Origin: Poteriospumella lacustris
Lineage: Eukaryota > Sar > Chrysophyceae > Chromulinales > Dinobryaceae
Direction: 5' to 3'
DNA length: 30,604 nt
Assembly: GCA_008000375.1 (NCBI GenBank)
Contig: SMOI01000135.1
Span: 56,361-86,964, forward strand
Each line of letters opens with the position of its first letter. Within the stretch, counting starts at the first letter, position 1. The notes under the pieces were generated by a model. The model searched no databases and had not been told where the DNA came from. It saw only the letters and a list, made by a program, of their open reading frames with translations. Positions 8,546 to 22,868 of the stretch are shown piece after piece. Both the position numbers and the translations under genes were made by a program.

Positions 8546-11500
8546 TCAGTGGATTCCGGATGTCGACGGCTGCGTCGACGGTTGAAAGAGCTGATCCATC
8601 GAGGCGCCTCCTGCCGTCGACCACCCCGGCACGTCCGTCTCCGTCGTGCGGAAATCGCCGTCCATTTCCGTACAATTCAAAATCGCATACCGCAGCTTCT
8701 CCGCCATGATTTTCTTCGACGAATACCGCGGCAAATTGATCGAAAAGAAACACGTGTGCGCCTTGGGCAAGAATTGGTCTTGACTGGCGGCGGGGTCATC
8801 ACTCGTCGCCGACAAGATGCGCATTTTCTGAGTGAATTCGACCCCCGGCGGAGGCAACGACGGACGCGCCCAGACGAACTTCAAAAACGCGGATTTCTCA
8901 CTCTCGTCGAATTCTTGCAGCACGTCCCAGAAGAATTGAATGTGCGCATCATCTGGTGGCACATCGTCGTCGTATTCAGTATTCTCCCGTAACCGCGCGA
9001 CATCAATCGTACGAGACCCACAGACAATCGATTCCATTTCTTCCCACGTCAACAACGTCACCGCCGATTCCGGAAGAATCGACAACAACCCACGACGGAA
9101 ACAGGTGATCGGCAGTTTCATTTCATCCAAACGCGCCGTGACAAAGGCGGTCAAGAAGGCGCCCAATTCGTGGATTTCCACCGATCGGTGGCGTCCCTGT
9201 GGCAGTAAATCCACCACGACGCCGTCGGAACGGGTCACGGACCACGTCAAGTCTTCCAGGACGTCCAATCCGTAGTCATCGCCGTGGGTTTCGAAGGACA
9301 ATTGGCTGACATACGACGCTTGTTGATGCGCCGCTTCCATCACCGTCGATTTGTCCCAGGCGGAACGGGACACGTCGCCGCCACCGCCACCCATCGACGT
9401 CTCCACGGCCGCCGTCGCGGACGCTGCTGTTGCTGCTACGACTGGTGGGTCATCGAGCATCGAGACGTTGACCACTTCGTCGTACGCGGCCATCCGACGC
9501 GACAGCTCTGGCTCGGTGATCACCGACCGCGTGGCGGACGCCGCCATCATCGACGACGCTTCGGTGGGCTCATCGCCCATCAACGCCATCACCGCCGCCG
9601 ATTGCGAGTGGTGCCCATGCGACGCTTCGACGGTCACCGCCACAGAGGAGGCCAACGACGTGGACAGGAACGTCACACTTTCGTCGTAGTCAGCGGGCGT
9701 CGGCACGCCGCCACCGCGGACACTGACGTGTCCAGTGCCGACGGCGGTTGGTCCACCTCCACCAGCCCCCTGTGACACTTGCTGCAGCAGCATCTCTTGG
9801 TCTTGTTGGTAGTGCTGGTGCAGCACTTTCAAATGCTCGACGAGATCACACGCGGACTGATCAAACGACGCCAAATCCGCCTCGGTAATGCGCTCGCCGA
9901 CGACCGATTTCCAGATATACGACGGCAACGCCAAATCCAACGTGATCCGCGAACGGATGGCAATGCCGACGAGCTGGCCCAAGAAATAGAACAGCTCTTG
10001 CTTCATCGACGACGACGCCGCGGGATGGAACATGAACTTGTACTTCTCGGCGCAGTCCTTGTCGTACTGCCAGTTGGGCGTCGGCAACAGCAACGGTAAG
10101 AAACAACGTCGTTGCGGACCACCGCTGCCGCCACCGCCACCGCCACCGGCGCCATCGTCGTGGCCACCACCGTTGCCGCCGCCACCGTTGCCGCCACCGC
10201 CGTCCAAACTGCCCTGCACACTGGCACCACCGTCCACACTCGCACCGCCGTACACACTCGCGCCACCGTTTCCACCCCCACCGCCTCCTCCCAGCGTTCC
10301 CTGCGAGAAGAACCCGCTCGTCGACAGCAGCATCGAATCCATACCCCCAACAGCACCCGCACCCGCACCGTCGTGTAGCTGTGCTTCCGCCGCGGCTTGT
10401 TCCATCACCGTCGCAGAGACTTCCCCCAGCGGCTTCAGCAGCTGCAGTTCCGTACAAATCTGTTGAAAGATCTCGCGGTACGGTCCACCGTAGTCGTCGA
10501 CGCCTTCGCCTTCGAATTTGATTTTGAACGTGCGCGATTGTCCGTCGTCCATCGGGTGCGTATACGAGATACGCAGCTTCTCCGCGTTGTGCTGCCGCAA
10601 CTCGCGCCACAGCTGACAGAACATCGTCGACAACATCAAATCGTCACCGGGTAAATGCCACAAATCGGCGATTTCCCGTGCGCGAAAAGCCTTCAACCGG
10701 TTGATTTTGACGTGAGGCAGGTTGTCCGGGTAGTCGTAGTCGTCTTCGGTCTTCGTGGGCCGCGTGGCAGTCTTCTTCACGACCTCCAAGAAGTGGTTGA
10801 TCTTCAACGGCGAGAACACCAGTCGGCGCAAGGCATTCAACGGTCCCCACCAAAGTTCTTGGGCCGTCGCCACACGGAGCGAGTCCGTATCCCACGAGAG
10901 AATCACCGATGGCCAATAGTACTGCTCGCGTGCGTCATACAACGGTGTCCAATGCTGCAGACTCGGCCGTTTCCGATGCGCGTGGATCGACGGAACGAGA
11001 TCCCGCGCCGCCACCGTCGCTGTCGTCGTACTCGTCGTCTGGGGACGACTCTGACCATCGCCGGTGGGGATGACGCCGTAGTTCTCCACCTGGGGAATGA
11101 AGTCGTCGTGCACCGTCGCGCGGTTGCCTTCAAAGGCCGTGCTGCTGTTGTCGGAGATGACGAAGGGCAGGTACATGTCCATCATCTGATTGAACACACG
11201 TAGCAAGCCCAATCGCGCGATCACCGCCTTCCGCTTGGGTCCAGAAATGCCCCATTTCTGGGTCAACGACGACGACTGCAACACCGCGCGACCGAGCGCT
11301 TGCTGCAAGGTACGGAACTGCTGAAAGACTTGTTCGTACGAGATCTTCCAGGCTTCCATGCCCAGTCCTTCGGCTTCGCGCATTAAGAAGGAAACCAGCA
11401 CCGTATCCAGTTCCAATGTCCATTTCGATGGCTCCAGCAGCTCCAAAATCGTCGCGGCGTCGAACGTCAACGCGTACAACGTCTCGGCGCTACGTGCGGA

Positions 11501-14500
11501 AGGTAACGCGCCCACCGCCGCTGGTGCATCACTGTGGCTGTTGCCACTGGCAGCGGACGCGACAGCGGAAGCCGCAGTCGTCGAAGCAGCCGCCGTCGTT
11601 GTCGTTGCGTACGAACAACGCAGAAACAGCTTCTTCGCGCGGCCTTCGAGGATCTGTTGACACGTGAAGAACCACACCTCGCCCGCGGGGTTCACCTTGA
11701 ACCACACGCGGTTGTACGCGACGCCGGCCACTTCCGCCACGCCGTAAAACGTGCGCACCCGCTCGCCGACCACCAAGCCGAAGCGTTTCAACAGCGGCGA
11801 ATCCGTCGCGAGAAACACGTCTTTCTTCGAGATGGCGCGACACCGCACGAACACCGACGTGCACCATTGATTGCAATGCTCCGCCACCAGCACCGCCAAC
11901 CGATGCGACAGTGGCGCCCGCGTATACAACGACAGAATCAACTCGTTGAGGACGCTGATGTCGTCCATGCTCAGTCGGGTGGGGGAGATGGGGATCGGTT
12001 CATGGGCACAGGACGTCTTGAAGCCGCTCGGCACGATGGCAATCTCTTGGCCGGCGTTGTAAAACGCCACGGCGGGGTACAAGTCACCGTAGATCTTGTC
12101 AAAGGCGACGCCCAACGAGCGTTTGTTCTTCGTAAACGTCAACGTTCCCACGTTCAAATCCAACGTGACGCCGATGACATCGCCCGTCGTGAACGGTTCG
12201 CCGTAGACTTTGACCTTCTCGCGGTTGTGATACAAGGCCTGTTCCCCAATGAAACCCCAACCATGCGCACATCCCCCGAGAAACGAATTCAAATCGGCGG
12301 CGGACGTGGCCACGCCGACGAAGATGTACGCCGTCGACGACTGGTTGATCTTCATCTCCCAACTCGTAACCCCACTGCTGAACGAACGACTCCCCAGCAG
12401 TGTACTCCAGGTGTCATCTCCCGTGTAGGCCGCCGTCATGCCGTCTTCGGACAACATGATGTCGGGTCCACATTTCAACGCGTCGAAGGTGAACAAGGTC
12501 CCTTTCTCCGTCCGGAACTCCATCACGGGGCTCCACGTCAACGGCATCGCACCCAAATACACCCGGCATTTCAATTGATACACCGTATCGGGCATCAGCC
12601 CCGACTGCAACAACCGTTGCGACGAACCGCAATAAATCGTTTCGAAAATCGGCGCTTCACTCGTCGTCGCGGCAATGGCACCGACGCCTAAGGCCACTTC
12701 GACCGTCGCATTTTCTTTCAAAAACAGGACACCGTCGGCACCGTATCCTTTCAACCATTCGGAGTTCTCGGGTGTCCATATCGATGCCACGCAGGGGCTT
12801 AAATCCACATCGAAATGGGTCTGGCGGACGGTGATCAGTTTCGCATTGGTCGTGATCGTCGCTTGAATCTTCGCCAAGGCGATGGGCACTTGCGCCTTGG
12901 TCGCCTGGGCCGCGATCGCTTGGACAATGGCCCGCTGCTCGGCCGCACTGGCACGCCGTTGAATCAATTCCAACCCCGCGACCAGCTGCGTCAAGTTGTA
13001 CGCGTAGGCACTGACGTTGTTCAAGTTGTGCCCTTTGAACTTCGACACTTGCTCCAGCGCGAATGTACGAATCACGTTGAAGTAATTGCTGCGGACGATG
13101 TCCAACAGCGCGGCGGGGTAACGCCCCGTGGAACGTTCCGGGCGGGATAAGAAGCGTCGAATGAAGTGGACACAGATCTGCATCAAACTCAGCTTCAGCT
13201 CGGCGTTCTCCGTGTACGGAATGCACGGCAAGAGCTCGCGCAGCGTCACTTGAATCAATTCATCCACCCCGCTTCCTCCTCCCCCTCCCCCTCCTCCTCC
13301 CTCGGCGTCGGCATCGGTCTCGGCATCGGTCTCGGCGGCCGCCGTGTCCACGTTGTGTTCCAGCCAGAGATACAGCGCCTTCGTGAGATGCGCAAAGAAA
13401 TCGGTCATCAGCAACACGTTGTCGCGGGCTTTGTACGCGGCCGGGAGCAGCATCGACATCGACGCGAATTTGATCGAGACGGCGAGGAACTGCGTGATCT
13501 TCGTGCGCACCGCGTCGGAGGCCACGAGATCGTGCAACGCCTGCTGCAAGACGTGGCTACGCAGGAGAGGATTCAGCGTGTCGGCGTGGACCCATCGACA
13601 CGGGTCGGTGTCCTGCGTCGTGAGCATCCGCCACAGCGACGCGACGGCGTCGGATCCGAAGGGCCCCTGCACGTAGCCCACCGTTCCAATCGTTTGCCGT
13701 ACGACCAACCGAGCCGTACGAATCATACCCGACCGTAGCAACTGGGCCAAGGACCAGGCGTGTGCGCAATCGACGTCGGACAACGCCGAATCAAACGTCA
13801 TCGAGTACGTGCGACTCACCGACGACTTGTCGCTCACCAGATACCGTGACTCCAGCGCCGTCACATCGAATTGTTCCAGCTCCTCCGACGACTGATGCGC
13901 CAACAGGGTCTTGGCAAACAAGCCACCGGTACTCACGTGTCGTCCGATCGTCTTGAGATCGTCCTGGATGCCCAGCTGCTTGTTGACGAAGTCGATGAGC
14001 AGGCGCTCGTCTTGATCCATCGGGAACGACGACAGCAGCATCTTCTCGGGCAACAAACTGAAGTATTTCATGCTGTGAAACCAATGAAACGTCGACGGTG
14101 AACAGTTGCGAGGTGGCAGGAGGGGTACACCCGCGGCAGAGGACGAGGACGAAGAGGAGGCGCCATTCGGTTGTCGTTCATCGACATCGATTTCCATCGT
14201 ACTGAAGCTCGCGTCGTTGAGCACTTCCCACAACAACGGGAACTCCGAGGCCAAGGGGACGTGGTTCGGTGCAAAGGTGACAAAGGCCGTCAACAGCCGC
14301 AAGAAAATGAAGCCCTCGACGGGGCGCAAACAACGTAGAAACGACTTTTGTTGAAACGTACTCGTCGACGAGGCACTGTTGCATAAGAAATCACGGACGA
14401 GGAGTTTCATGGCGGGGCTTAACGTCTCGAGGACGCCCAACAACGCGGGCAACAACACGGGGATCAATCGACCATCGTTCGTCACGACGATGTCGTCGTC

Positions 14501-17500
14501 GTGTTGGAAATCGCTCAAGCGCAACCGCATCGACCGCGCCGGCGCCGTCGCCGCCGTCACCGTGGTCGGTGCCAACAAGACGGTCGCCCCGTTGACCGTG
14601 TGGTTGATTTGAATGATGGTGCCGAGGCTGTCGTCGAAGAAGTTCTTCACCTCGGCGCCGAGGTAGTTCCCCGCGAAGCCACCGCCCAAGAGCAACGTCG
14701 CGCCCATCAAATCGATCATACTCAACTTCGTCGGCTGCCAATGATCGACCCCAGCAGCATTCGCATGACCTCCACCGGTCGCCGCAGAGGATGGTGCTGC
14801 TGCGGTGGCGGTCGTGGTAGTGGCGGGGGCGAGGTGCCATTTGCCGTGGAACAAGGCGAAGATCTCTTCGACGACGACCTTCGCGGCCGTGAACCAGACG
14901 TCGCTGCCGTTGATCAGCCGATGCAACATCGTCACCAGCTGGTAACTCGTCTCCCCCCGAGGCTCCTCTTGGGCGATCAACCGATCGTTCAACGAGTTCG
15001 CCGGGGTCGACGACCGCGAATCCGACGCCAATTTGTCCAAAATGCTCTTGCTGAAGCAGCTGCGGGGCGTGTACATGATCATCTCGTCGAGAATGGCCAT
15101 GTTGTCGGTGTCGTCGATGTCGCCGAAGAGGAAATGCCCGTCCACGGGCTTGCAATGCTGCATCCAATTCAACCCCACGATACGCAGGAAGTACAAGATC
15201 AACCGCTGATGCACCGTCAGATGGCGCGGTAGAAACGTCGCGTGTTGCACGTCGACGTGGCAGACTTTCTCCACGAGGCCATTGCGTATCTTCCACCCCG
15301 ACAACATCAACGACGACGACGCGGACGACGTCAGGGGAAAACGTTCCAAGAGGAAACGTAACAAATGCAACGCGGCGTATCGATTCCGTCGACTGGTGTC
15401 CGTCACAAAGATCAAATGGCACAATTCCATCGTCCGCTGCGCCGCTTGACTCGACTCGGCGCTCGTGTCCATCTTCGCGTAGACACATTTCAACGCCGCC
15501 AACGAATGATAAATGATCTTCGCACTGAAATCGATCAATTCGGGTGGGCCGTGGTCGTAAATGATCTTCACATGAATCGGGGACAAGGCGCGGGAGTAGT
15601 ACTTGTACTGGGCAATCAACCCATCGAAGCCTTCTTTCACGGCGGCGATACGGGTACGTACTTGCGAAGGACAGGTACCAATGACCAGGGGAAACAAGAT
15701 CGCCCGATTGTTGCCTTTGGTCGTCGTGGCCTGTGAATCCAACGTACCGTTGATGAAGAGTTTCACTTTCTTTTGTTCACAAATCACGGCGACATGGGTC
15801 CACGTCAAGAGCGGGATCGTCGCCTCGGAGACGGATTTCTCAAATTCGTTGTTGTGGCCAAAGACGACTTCCAATTTGCCATCGGATTTCAACAACACCA
15901 TGGGCCAGGTTTCATTGTGACTCACTTTGCCAAAGAGAAAACTTGGTTTGTGGGCGTTGGCGGAGGTGCCGGTGGTGGCGGTCGAGGTGGCACCCGTGAC
16001 GAGGACCCACGTCGCCATACTGAAATCGGTGCCTTTGCAATTGTTCAGCAGCTTTTCTCCCGCGACGACGACTCCTTCGCAGCTTTTGCTGAACTCCATC
16101 GGCTTCACAATCAAATCTTGACACCGTTTCTTGGCGTTTTCTTTCGTTTGGCGCAGATTCGCAGAGGCTGCCGCGGCGGCCGCGGTCGTCGCCGATGACG
16201 TTGCCGCCGAGGCGACCCCAACGACCGTCGAGGCCAACGAGGACACGAGCGGCATGGCAGGCAACAAGTTGAACGCGGATGGCAACGGGCTGATCGATGG
16301 GCTGCTGTTGTTGTGCGCGATGGTTGTCATCGCGGCGGTCGATGTCGATGCTGTCGATGCAGCCGCCGATGCAGCCGCCGCCGCTGCCGCCGCCCCGCCG
16401 GCCACGCCACCGGAGGGGTCTTTCTCACTGCCCACGTTGCCCAACAACAGGGCCTCGTCTCCCGACGACAGGGCTTCCTCGTTCCGTGACGACTGCAAAT
16501 ACCACAAGAGTTTGTTGTACGACTCGGTCGCCGACAGCAACGCTTGGTGGGTCTGACTGTCCATCCGATCGACTTCGTGCAAGACGACGTTGTGCATATA
16601 CGTCAACACCGAAAACAACGCACGTTTACTCGCGGCGTTACGCTCCCGAAAGGAAGAAATACGCTTCGAAATGAAGGATTTCTCCTCTTGGCCATGGACC
16701 ACCACGTGGTACTTCTCGTACAACTTCGTGATGATGCGTGTGCACGTGGTGAAGGAAATCGACGCGTGCAAGGGGTGACGCCGACTGCTGCTCGTGGGGC
16801 CTCGTGACGAGGCGGTCGCAATTTGCAGCGTTTCTTGTAGCTTGATGAGATGGTTGATCACTTGCAAGTCAATCATCGCAAAGGCCGACGGCGATTGCAG
16901 CCAGTGGTCTAATCCCTGTCGAATCAACGTTTCCATGGTCTGGGCGGCGAGTTGCAATTTGTTGTAGACTTGGACACTGAGGCACATCGAGGACACGCCC
17001 TGGAGCCCTTCGTACAAGCGCGATTCACGCAAGATGCCCGTCAAGGACGACAGCAAATCGGATTTCAACGAGGCAAACGAGACTTGGGCGTAGAACGTCG
17101 CGGTGGCGGAAATCGACGAGGCAATCGCATCGAACTCCGCGGTGGTTTTCGCCAATCCGCGGTACAAATGATGCAGCTTCGTGGCGCTGTCGTCCAACGA
17201 CGGCACCACGGACATGTCCACGGTGATGTAATTCGTCACTTGGAAAATGAAATCCAAGGCGTGGTCTCGTACGCGGGAGGGGCGTTTCACCATAATCTTC
17301 TGCCAACGATGCAGACAAAGAATGATCAACATCGCTTTGCGCCATCGATGAAACCGTCGTCGCGGTGGTTGTACCGGTGGCAAGGGCAACGGATTTACCA
17401 ATCGAGACGCACTGTAACACGACGTCACAAAGCTACACACCTCTTCAATCAATTTCTCCAGATTCGACAAGGTCTCCGTCCAACTCAACGTCGTATTCGC

Positions 17501-20500
17501 TAACAACATCGACCGTTTACTGAAAATCAACTTGCTGAATTTGCTGATTTTCCGGAACAATCGTTCATGGGCGAGATCTTCTTTCACCCAGGATCGTTGC
17601 AACGACGAGACACCTTCGAACAACATGTTTTCCAAGGCTTGAATGATCGTCCCCGAGACGGCAGCACGCGCGGGTTGATTTAACATGCGATATACGGGAT
17701 CCCGCTTCTTTTCCATTTCTCGGAATTTGACACACAATTCTTGCAGGGGCCCCTCTCGTCCAATCGACGAGCTTTGTTCCATGCGTCGGACGACAAAGTC
17801 GTAGGCATAGCGATCGTGAAGCTCCTTGTCCGATACCAACAAATACTGCCACAGCGGATGATGTAAAAACACGACGACGTTGTCATCGAATTGTTCCGCA
17901 TCGTCTTGACCCACCCACGTCGGCGCATGCGACGAAAACGCAATTTTCGCCAACAACACGACGGACAGTTTCAGCAACCGAAACCACCAAGATATCTGAT
18001 TCTGTTCGCGTTTGATGTACAAGATCTCTTCCATGATCGATTCGGACAATTCGTCGTCTTTGTTCGTCTCCTGCGCGGCGGCATGCAACAGGCTTTCGGA
18101 GTCTTTCTTCGACAACGGAGTCGCTTGTTCACTCTTCTTCTCCGCCAACAGCTTCGTTTGTGCATTGTTCATCTCCCATTTGCATACCCCTTCCAGTTTC
18201 GAGATCAGCACACGCAGCGGCTCGCTCATGTCGGGTATCTTTCTACCTTTTTTCACGAATCCAATCGCATAGAGCAGCACGGTCGGTAAGACACTGGGTA
18301 AGAGTGTTCCATACCGCAACAGCGACAAGCTTTCATCGGTCAATCCACGGACCGTCACGAGTTCCAACAAGTCACACGCATCCGTGGTCATCTCGACGAC
18401 GGTCTGTTGGGCCAAGACTTTCACCCGTTCATCCCCGCCGGTGTAATTGAACATGAACGGAATGGCAATCTTCAAAAAGGACGACAGCGCTTGCTCCAGG
18501 GTATTGATGAGTTTCTTGACTTCCACATTCAACGTCGATTGAGTTTGCATGGCGGCACCCAGACGCTTTTCGACACTTTGACGCGAGAAACGATTGTAGA
18601 TACCACTCAATTCACTGAAGACTTCCATCCCCAGGCAAGGCGATCGATCGAACAGCGCCTTCACCATATCGTTCGCGTGAAACACCTTCGCCATCGAACA
18701 AATCAACCGAATATGTGCAATGCGGTCCGGTGTCGTGAAGTTGCCCGCCGACGATTGGACATTGTGGCGTAAGATGACGAAGAATTTGAGCAGCAAATAC
18801 GGCTGACTGAAGAAGATGCCGTGTTCCTTCGACAACAGGTCGCAGATTTGCATCGAAAAGGCGTCTCCTTCCCCACGTAAGGCGTTCTCACTCGAATTCA
18901 ATTCGAAATAGACCGACAAGAGTGCACCGCGCAGCGTTTGAATAGCTTCCAACAACGGTGACGCTTCGGCGTCCTCGATCTTGTACAGTCGTTCCAACTG
19001 TTCCAGACGATCCGTCGCGGGAACCATATTCTCGACGACGCCTAAATCATCATCGCGATGGTGACTCAAGCAGTCTTTCAACGTGTGGCTGGCGCGCAAC
19101 ACGACTTTGGATGTGATGGTCAACAACTTGCACATGAATCCCAACATGTCTTCCGGCGCAATGGCAAAGAAACTGATCGATTGTTTGCCGGATAAGATAT
19201 GCCACGCCGTGGTCATCAACGATGCAAGTGACATCAAGGCGGTTTGAGACGTCTCGGGTGTCACTGTCGTGGACAAATCCGTGACCGAATCACTCAAGAA
19301 ACACGAAATGTTCTTCATCAAAATGGTCAAAAGATCGGACGACGACACGTACGAGGGACATTCCACGACGATGTCTCGTCCAGCGTCTTCCACAATGTCT
19401 GCGCCCAACAGTTCCAAATCTTTCAACAAGAGCGAAGACAGTTGCTTGGGATCTGACGCTTCCATCGCTGTGGTCGCGTCCACGTTGATTCCCGCCAGTT
19501 CGGCTTTGACCGTGGGGATCGACTGATTCCCGACCAAGACCAACGTGTGATAGAACCCAGCGGATACACCAATGACCTTCTGACCGACAAAGTCATCGAC
19601 AGGATGCGGTGTATGACGCTCGTCCAAATCACCCGTCGCCAATTGACCATGATTGTTACGCCCAAAGACATACAACATACCGTTCGCTGTGACCGCAATC
19701 GAATGATAACAACCCGCAGCCAAGGCGGTGACCGCTTTGTCACGTAGATGATGAATCAACGTGGATTGGAACACCTTTGGTTGTGCATGGCCTAAGCCCA
19801 ATTGTCCGTAGTCATTGCGTCCAAACCCTGCCGTAACCCCATTGCTCGAGAGCAAGAGCGTGTGATAATATCCACAACACACTTGAGTGACGTGATCCAA
19901 CTCCGCGGGGACGTTGATCTTCGACAAGACTTTCACCGAAGCGGTGCTTTCAATACCCAACTGACCGTAGTCATTCTTACCGCACACGTAGACCGATCCC
20001 TGTGCGGTCGATACGGCGGTGTGAAACTGTCCGCACGAGAGGCTGACGATGTGACGAGGAGCACTCAAAATCGCTTGAGGTGTCTTCTTATCAATCGTAT
20101 CACCGTGGCCTAATTGCCCCGAGTCATTTCGTCCACACGCGAAGAGGGCTCCATCACTGCATAAGAACAAACTATGATGGTAACTACAGGCAGCTTGAAC
20201 GACTTTACGGCTCATTAAGGCTCGCACAGGCCGAGGAATTGATTCACTGTTTGTATTGCCCAGTCCCAGCTACAGCAAAGCACAGTTGTTGATTGTGTCA
20301 ACGTCAGTTCATTGAAGACAAGAGAAAAGCACATTCAGAAAACGTACCTGACCACGGTAATTGTACCCGAAAGAGAAGACTTTGCCTTCTTTCGTCACGA
20401 CGATGGTGTGTTCGCAGCCATTGAACACAAACACATGTTGGATTTCTTCGTCCTCCAGGCTTTGCACCAATGTTGGCTGGCGCACTTGCTGTGTAGTGCC

Positions 20501-22270
20501 CACACCGCATTGTCCATTGTCGTTGTATCCTGCGGCGAACAATTTGCCAGTCCGTGTCACGAAGAGGGAATGTTCATTGCCCGCGCCAATGCTAACGATG
20601 CCTTTGTCATCGAGTGCCGATACCTTGGCGAAGCTCTTCCGCGTATTAATGTCCCCGAGACCCAGTTCTCCGTACGAGTTCTGTCCACAGGACCACACTT
20701 TGGTACCACCTTTACTGTTGTCCTGCACCAACGTGCTGGCTTTGGGCGCGAGCGACTTCGCGGGAATACGACCTGCTGCTGATGCGAAGGCACTGAGAAA
20801 CTGAATCATGGTGGTTGGAACACGCATGGCTTCGTGGACACAATCTTTGACTTCTCGTTCCAGTTTGCGGGAAGTGGTACGTGGTGAGAAGGCAGAACTA
20901 GGTCCATCGCTGCCACTTGTCAGCTTCGGAGGCGTATGCAGCGAACCACTCGCACTGCTTCCTGCACCTGCACTACCTTTGGCTTTGCGAGGCGCATTGA
21001 TCATTGGTTCATCGTATTCCAGGACAGGATGATTACCCGCCACGAGAGCATCAGATTTGGTGTCGTTTTCTGCTTTGGAATCTTGAATTTTCTTGGACGG
21101 TTTGGTCTTCAGGATTTCGCGATTCGGAATCGCCTCATTTAGCAATCGACCTGAAGGCAATGGCCCTTTCTCCCGAAGAGAATTGAGCTTATTGCCACTT
21201 CCAACTGATTTCAAGGTTGGCGTATCACCAGCAGAAGCGTCCGCGGTGGTATCAATTTTCAACTCTTCACCGGAGACTTCCATCGCGTCTGCCGCGTCCA
21301 CACGTTCGCCTTGTGCACCCACTTTATCTTTTCCGGATTTCCGCAGCTTCTTACTTGAAGAGGGGACCATCGTTGGAACAGCAGCAACTTTGGTCACGTT
21401 GGTTGCAGTTGATACAGTAGGCAAGGCTTCGCGAGCCTGCAAAATGACATCTTCAGTTCTCGCCTCCACTTGAATATGAAGCTTAATCAAACAATCCAAG
21501 GCCACCACCAAATCAGAGATATCGTGGGACAGCAACCCAATGCAAACATAGCAGTAGATTGAATACAAGATTGATTTCACTTCTTCACGGAACGATGCTT
21601 TGTCCCACGACCGACGATTCAAGAGTTTCATTGAATGCAGCAATTGAAACGACTTTGACGCAAAGAATCGAATCTTATCGAAACTAACTCGCTGAGAAAA
21701 GTCTTGATGGCGAGAATGGATGGGGTCAAAGAATTTGACCAGAACATCCAGCACCGATCGCAAGTTCGACGCTGTCAAGATATCATCGTCCCCGAAAATA
21801 GAGAACAGACTTTCCAGCACGAAGCGAAGCATATCTTGATCATCGTTGTTTGCCGTTGACTTCAATGCAACCGAAGACGTTGATTGTTTCTTATCTGACG
21901 ATGACACTGCTGCATCAGCAAAGCGTCTCAACATGACGTCCGCCATATGCTCATAGATAATGGCTTGCCGACTGATCTGCAAGCCCAAACCATCTTGGAA
22001 CTTCAGATACGACATCAAATCTTTGCGGAGGCGCCGATCAAATAGAGCTTTTCCAAGTACTAACTGGTCGCCAAAAATAATAACGTCTTCAGGAAACTCT
22101 GCATTTGACAAATGACTTTCAGACGTTGATTTGCCCTGGTCAGCACTGTGTTCATCTTTTCCGACTCCTTGGTCGGAAACAAACAATTTGTGCAAATAGT
22201 CGTTGTCGCACAAATTCTCATAATTAAGAGCAAGGATTTGCTCATCTTCTCTTGAAAACTTCAGGGACAT
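8546..22270 (-). CDS. Giant HERC-like HECT E3 ubiquitin ligase (RCC1-LamG-SPRY-HECT)
   Basis: Two exons, 20348-22270 and 8546-20269, with one 78-bp phase-0 intron (GTACGT...TGTAG) encode 4548 aa. The splice restores an RCC1 motif, FGYNYRGQ|LGLGNTN. Seven RCC1 repeats at about residues 520-885 (for example CGQNSYGELG, CGRNDSGQLG, CGKNDYGQLG) make one complete seven-bladed propeller. A LamG/concanavalin-like domain lies at about 2054-2200 (MATWVLV, TWTHVAVIC, VKLFINGTLDS). A SPRY domain lies at about 3234-3387 (WEMKI, GWGFIG, GDVIGVTLDLNVGTLTFTKN). The HECT domain runs from about 3877 to the C-terminus: KFEGEGVDDYGGPYREIF, FYFLGQLVGIAI and LPKAHTCFFSINLPRYSS, with the catalytic Cys4481 (codon 8750-8752) 68 residues from the end. 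Gly-rich and Ala/Thr-rich insertions interrupt the HECT N-lobe. It should form a thioester with ubiquitin and pass it to substrates; those are unknown. The architecture resembles the large HERCs, but orthology to HERC1 or HERC2 is not claimed. Confidence 0.92.
10115..10370 (-). repeat. Poly-Gly and GGASV repeat insertion within the HECT N-lobe
   Basis: On the coding strand this gives runs of Gly and Asn with short repeats of the YGGASV/DGGASV/QGSLDGGG type, at about residues 3941-4026. The DNA is built from CCACCGCCG-like units. It sits between conserved HECT segments (YREIFQQICTEL before, FLPLLLPTPNW after), so it is an expansion inside the domain rather than a linker. Confidence 0.8.
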
Positions 22271-22868
22271 CCTGGTTCGTTCTTCTGATATTGTTGCTCA
22301 GACAGAACACTCTACAAGATGTTGATGATTTTTATTTCTAAACCCCCCGAAGAATTCTCCAACGTTTCCAATAATTATTCCAGATCACACAAATATAATA
22401 GATTGTTGTTTTGATTCATCAGACAGTTCGGACTCATAATAAAGAAGGGCCGAAGGTGTCGAAAAAGGAGCCTTCTTCTTCTGCAGTTGGGAAAAATTGG
22501 AACGGCTGAAACCGTTTCACATCGTTGGCACAGTGCACATACATGGCACATGGAGTGGGCGAGTCGGTCGGTCACTTGTTCATCTCCTTTTCAACAAAGG
22601 GAGAAGGAAGGTAAAAGCACCTCGTCGCACGTCGTGTAAAAATACCTGTCATGGATTGTGGTAGAAAGATTTGCAAAAACGACACCGTGGAGGAAAACGT
22701 TGCAGACGATTTGTTGACGCCAGGTCCACTCGCACCGAAAAGCTGTTGGATGAAGAAACCAACATAAATACCGGTAAACGCACATGAAGGATAATTCGAT
22801 AATTTACAGAGGTTAATGGCGTATATGGTGAGTGATTATTGATGGCAGATCTGACACTGATGTTATAA
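22271..22868. promoter_or_regulatory. Upstream region of the HECT gene and 3' flank of CSN8
   Basis: This 598-bp AT-rich region separates the HECT start codon (22270) from the CSN8 stop (22869); both genes are on the minus strand. TTTATT at 22331-22336 would read AATAAA on the minus strand, but it is over 500 nt past the CSN8 stop. I see no gene. The short open frames are in alternate phases and lack domain-like sequence. Confidence 0.4.

Noticed and set aside
11534-12691. Plus-strand open frame of 385 codons inside the HECT gene
   Set aside because: It is antisense to conserved SPRY-region coding sequence. Its Arg/His/Gln-rich composition reflects the GC-rich complementary strand, and it has no domain.
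14391-15488. Minus-strand open frame of 365 codons in another phase of the HECT gene
   Set aside because: It overlaps the real frame on the same strand, is Arg/Asp-rich and shows no motif. It is a stop-poor shadow frame in GC-rich DNA.
22591-22785. Minus-strand 64-codon frame between the HECT gene and CSN8
   Set aside because: Overlapping alternate frames here are all short, AT-driven and without homology. The CSN8 stop at 22869 is well defined.
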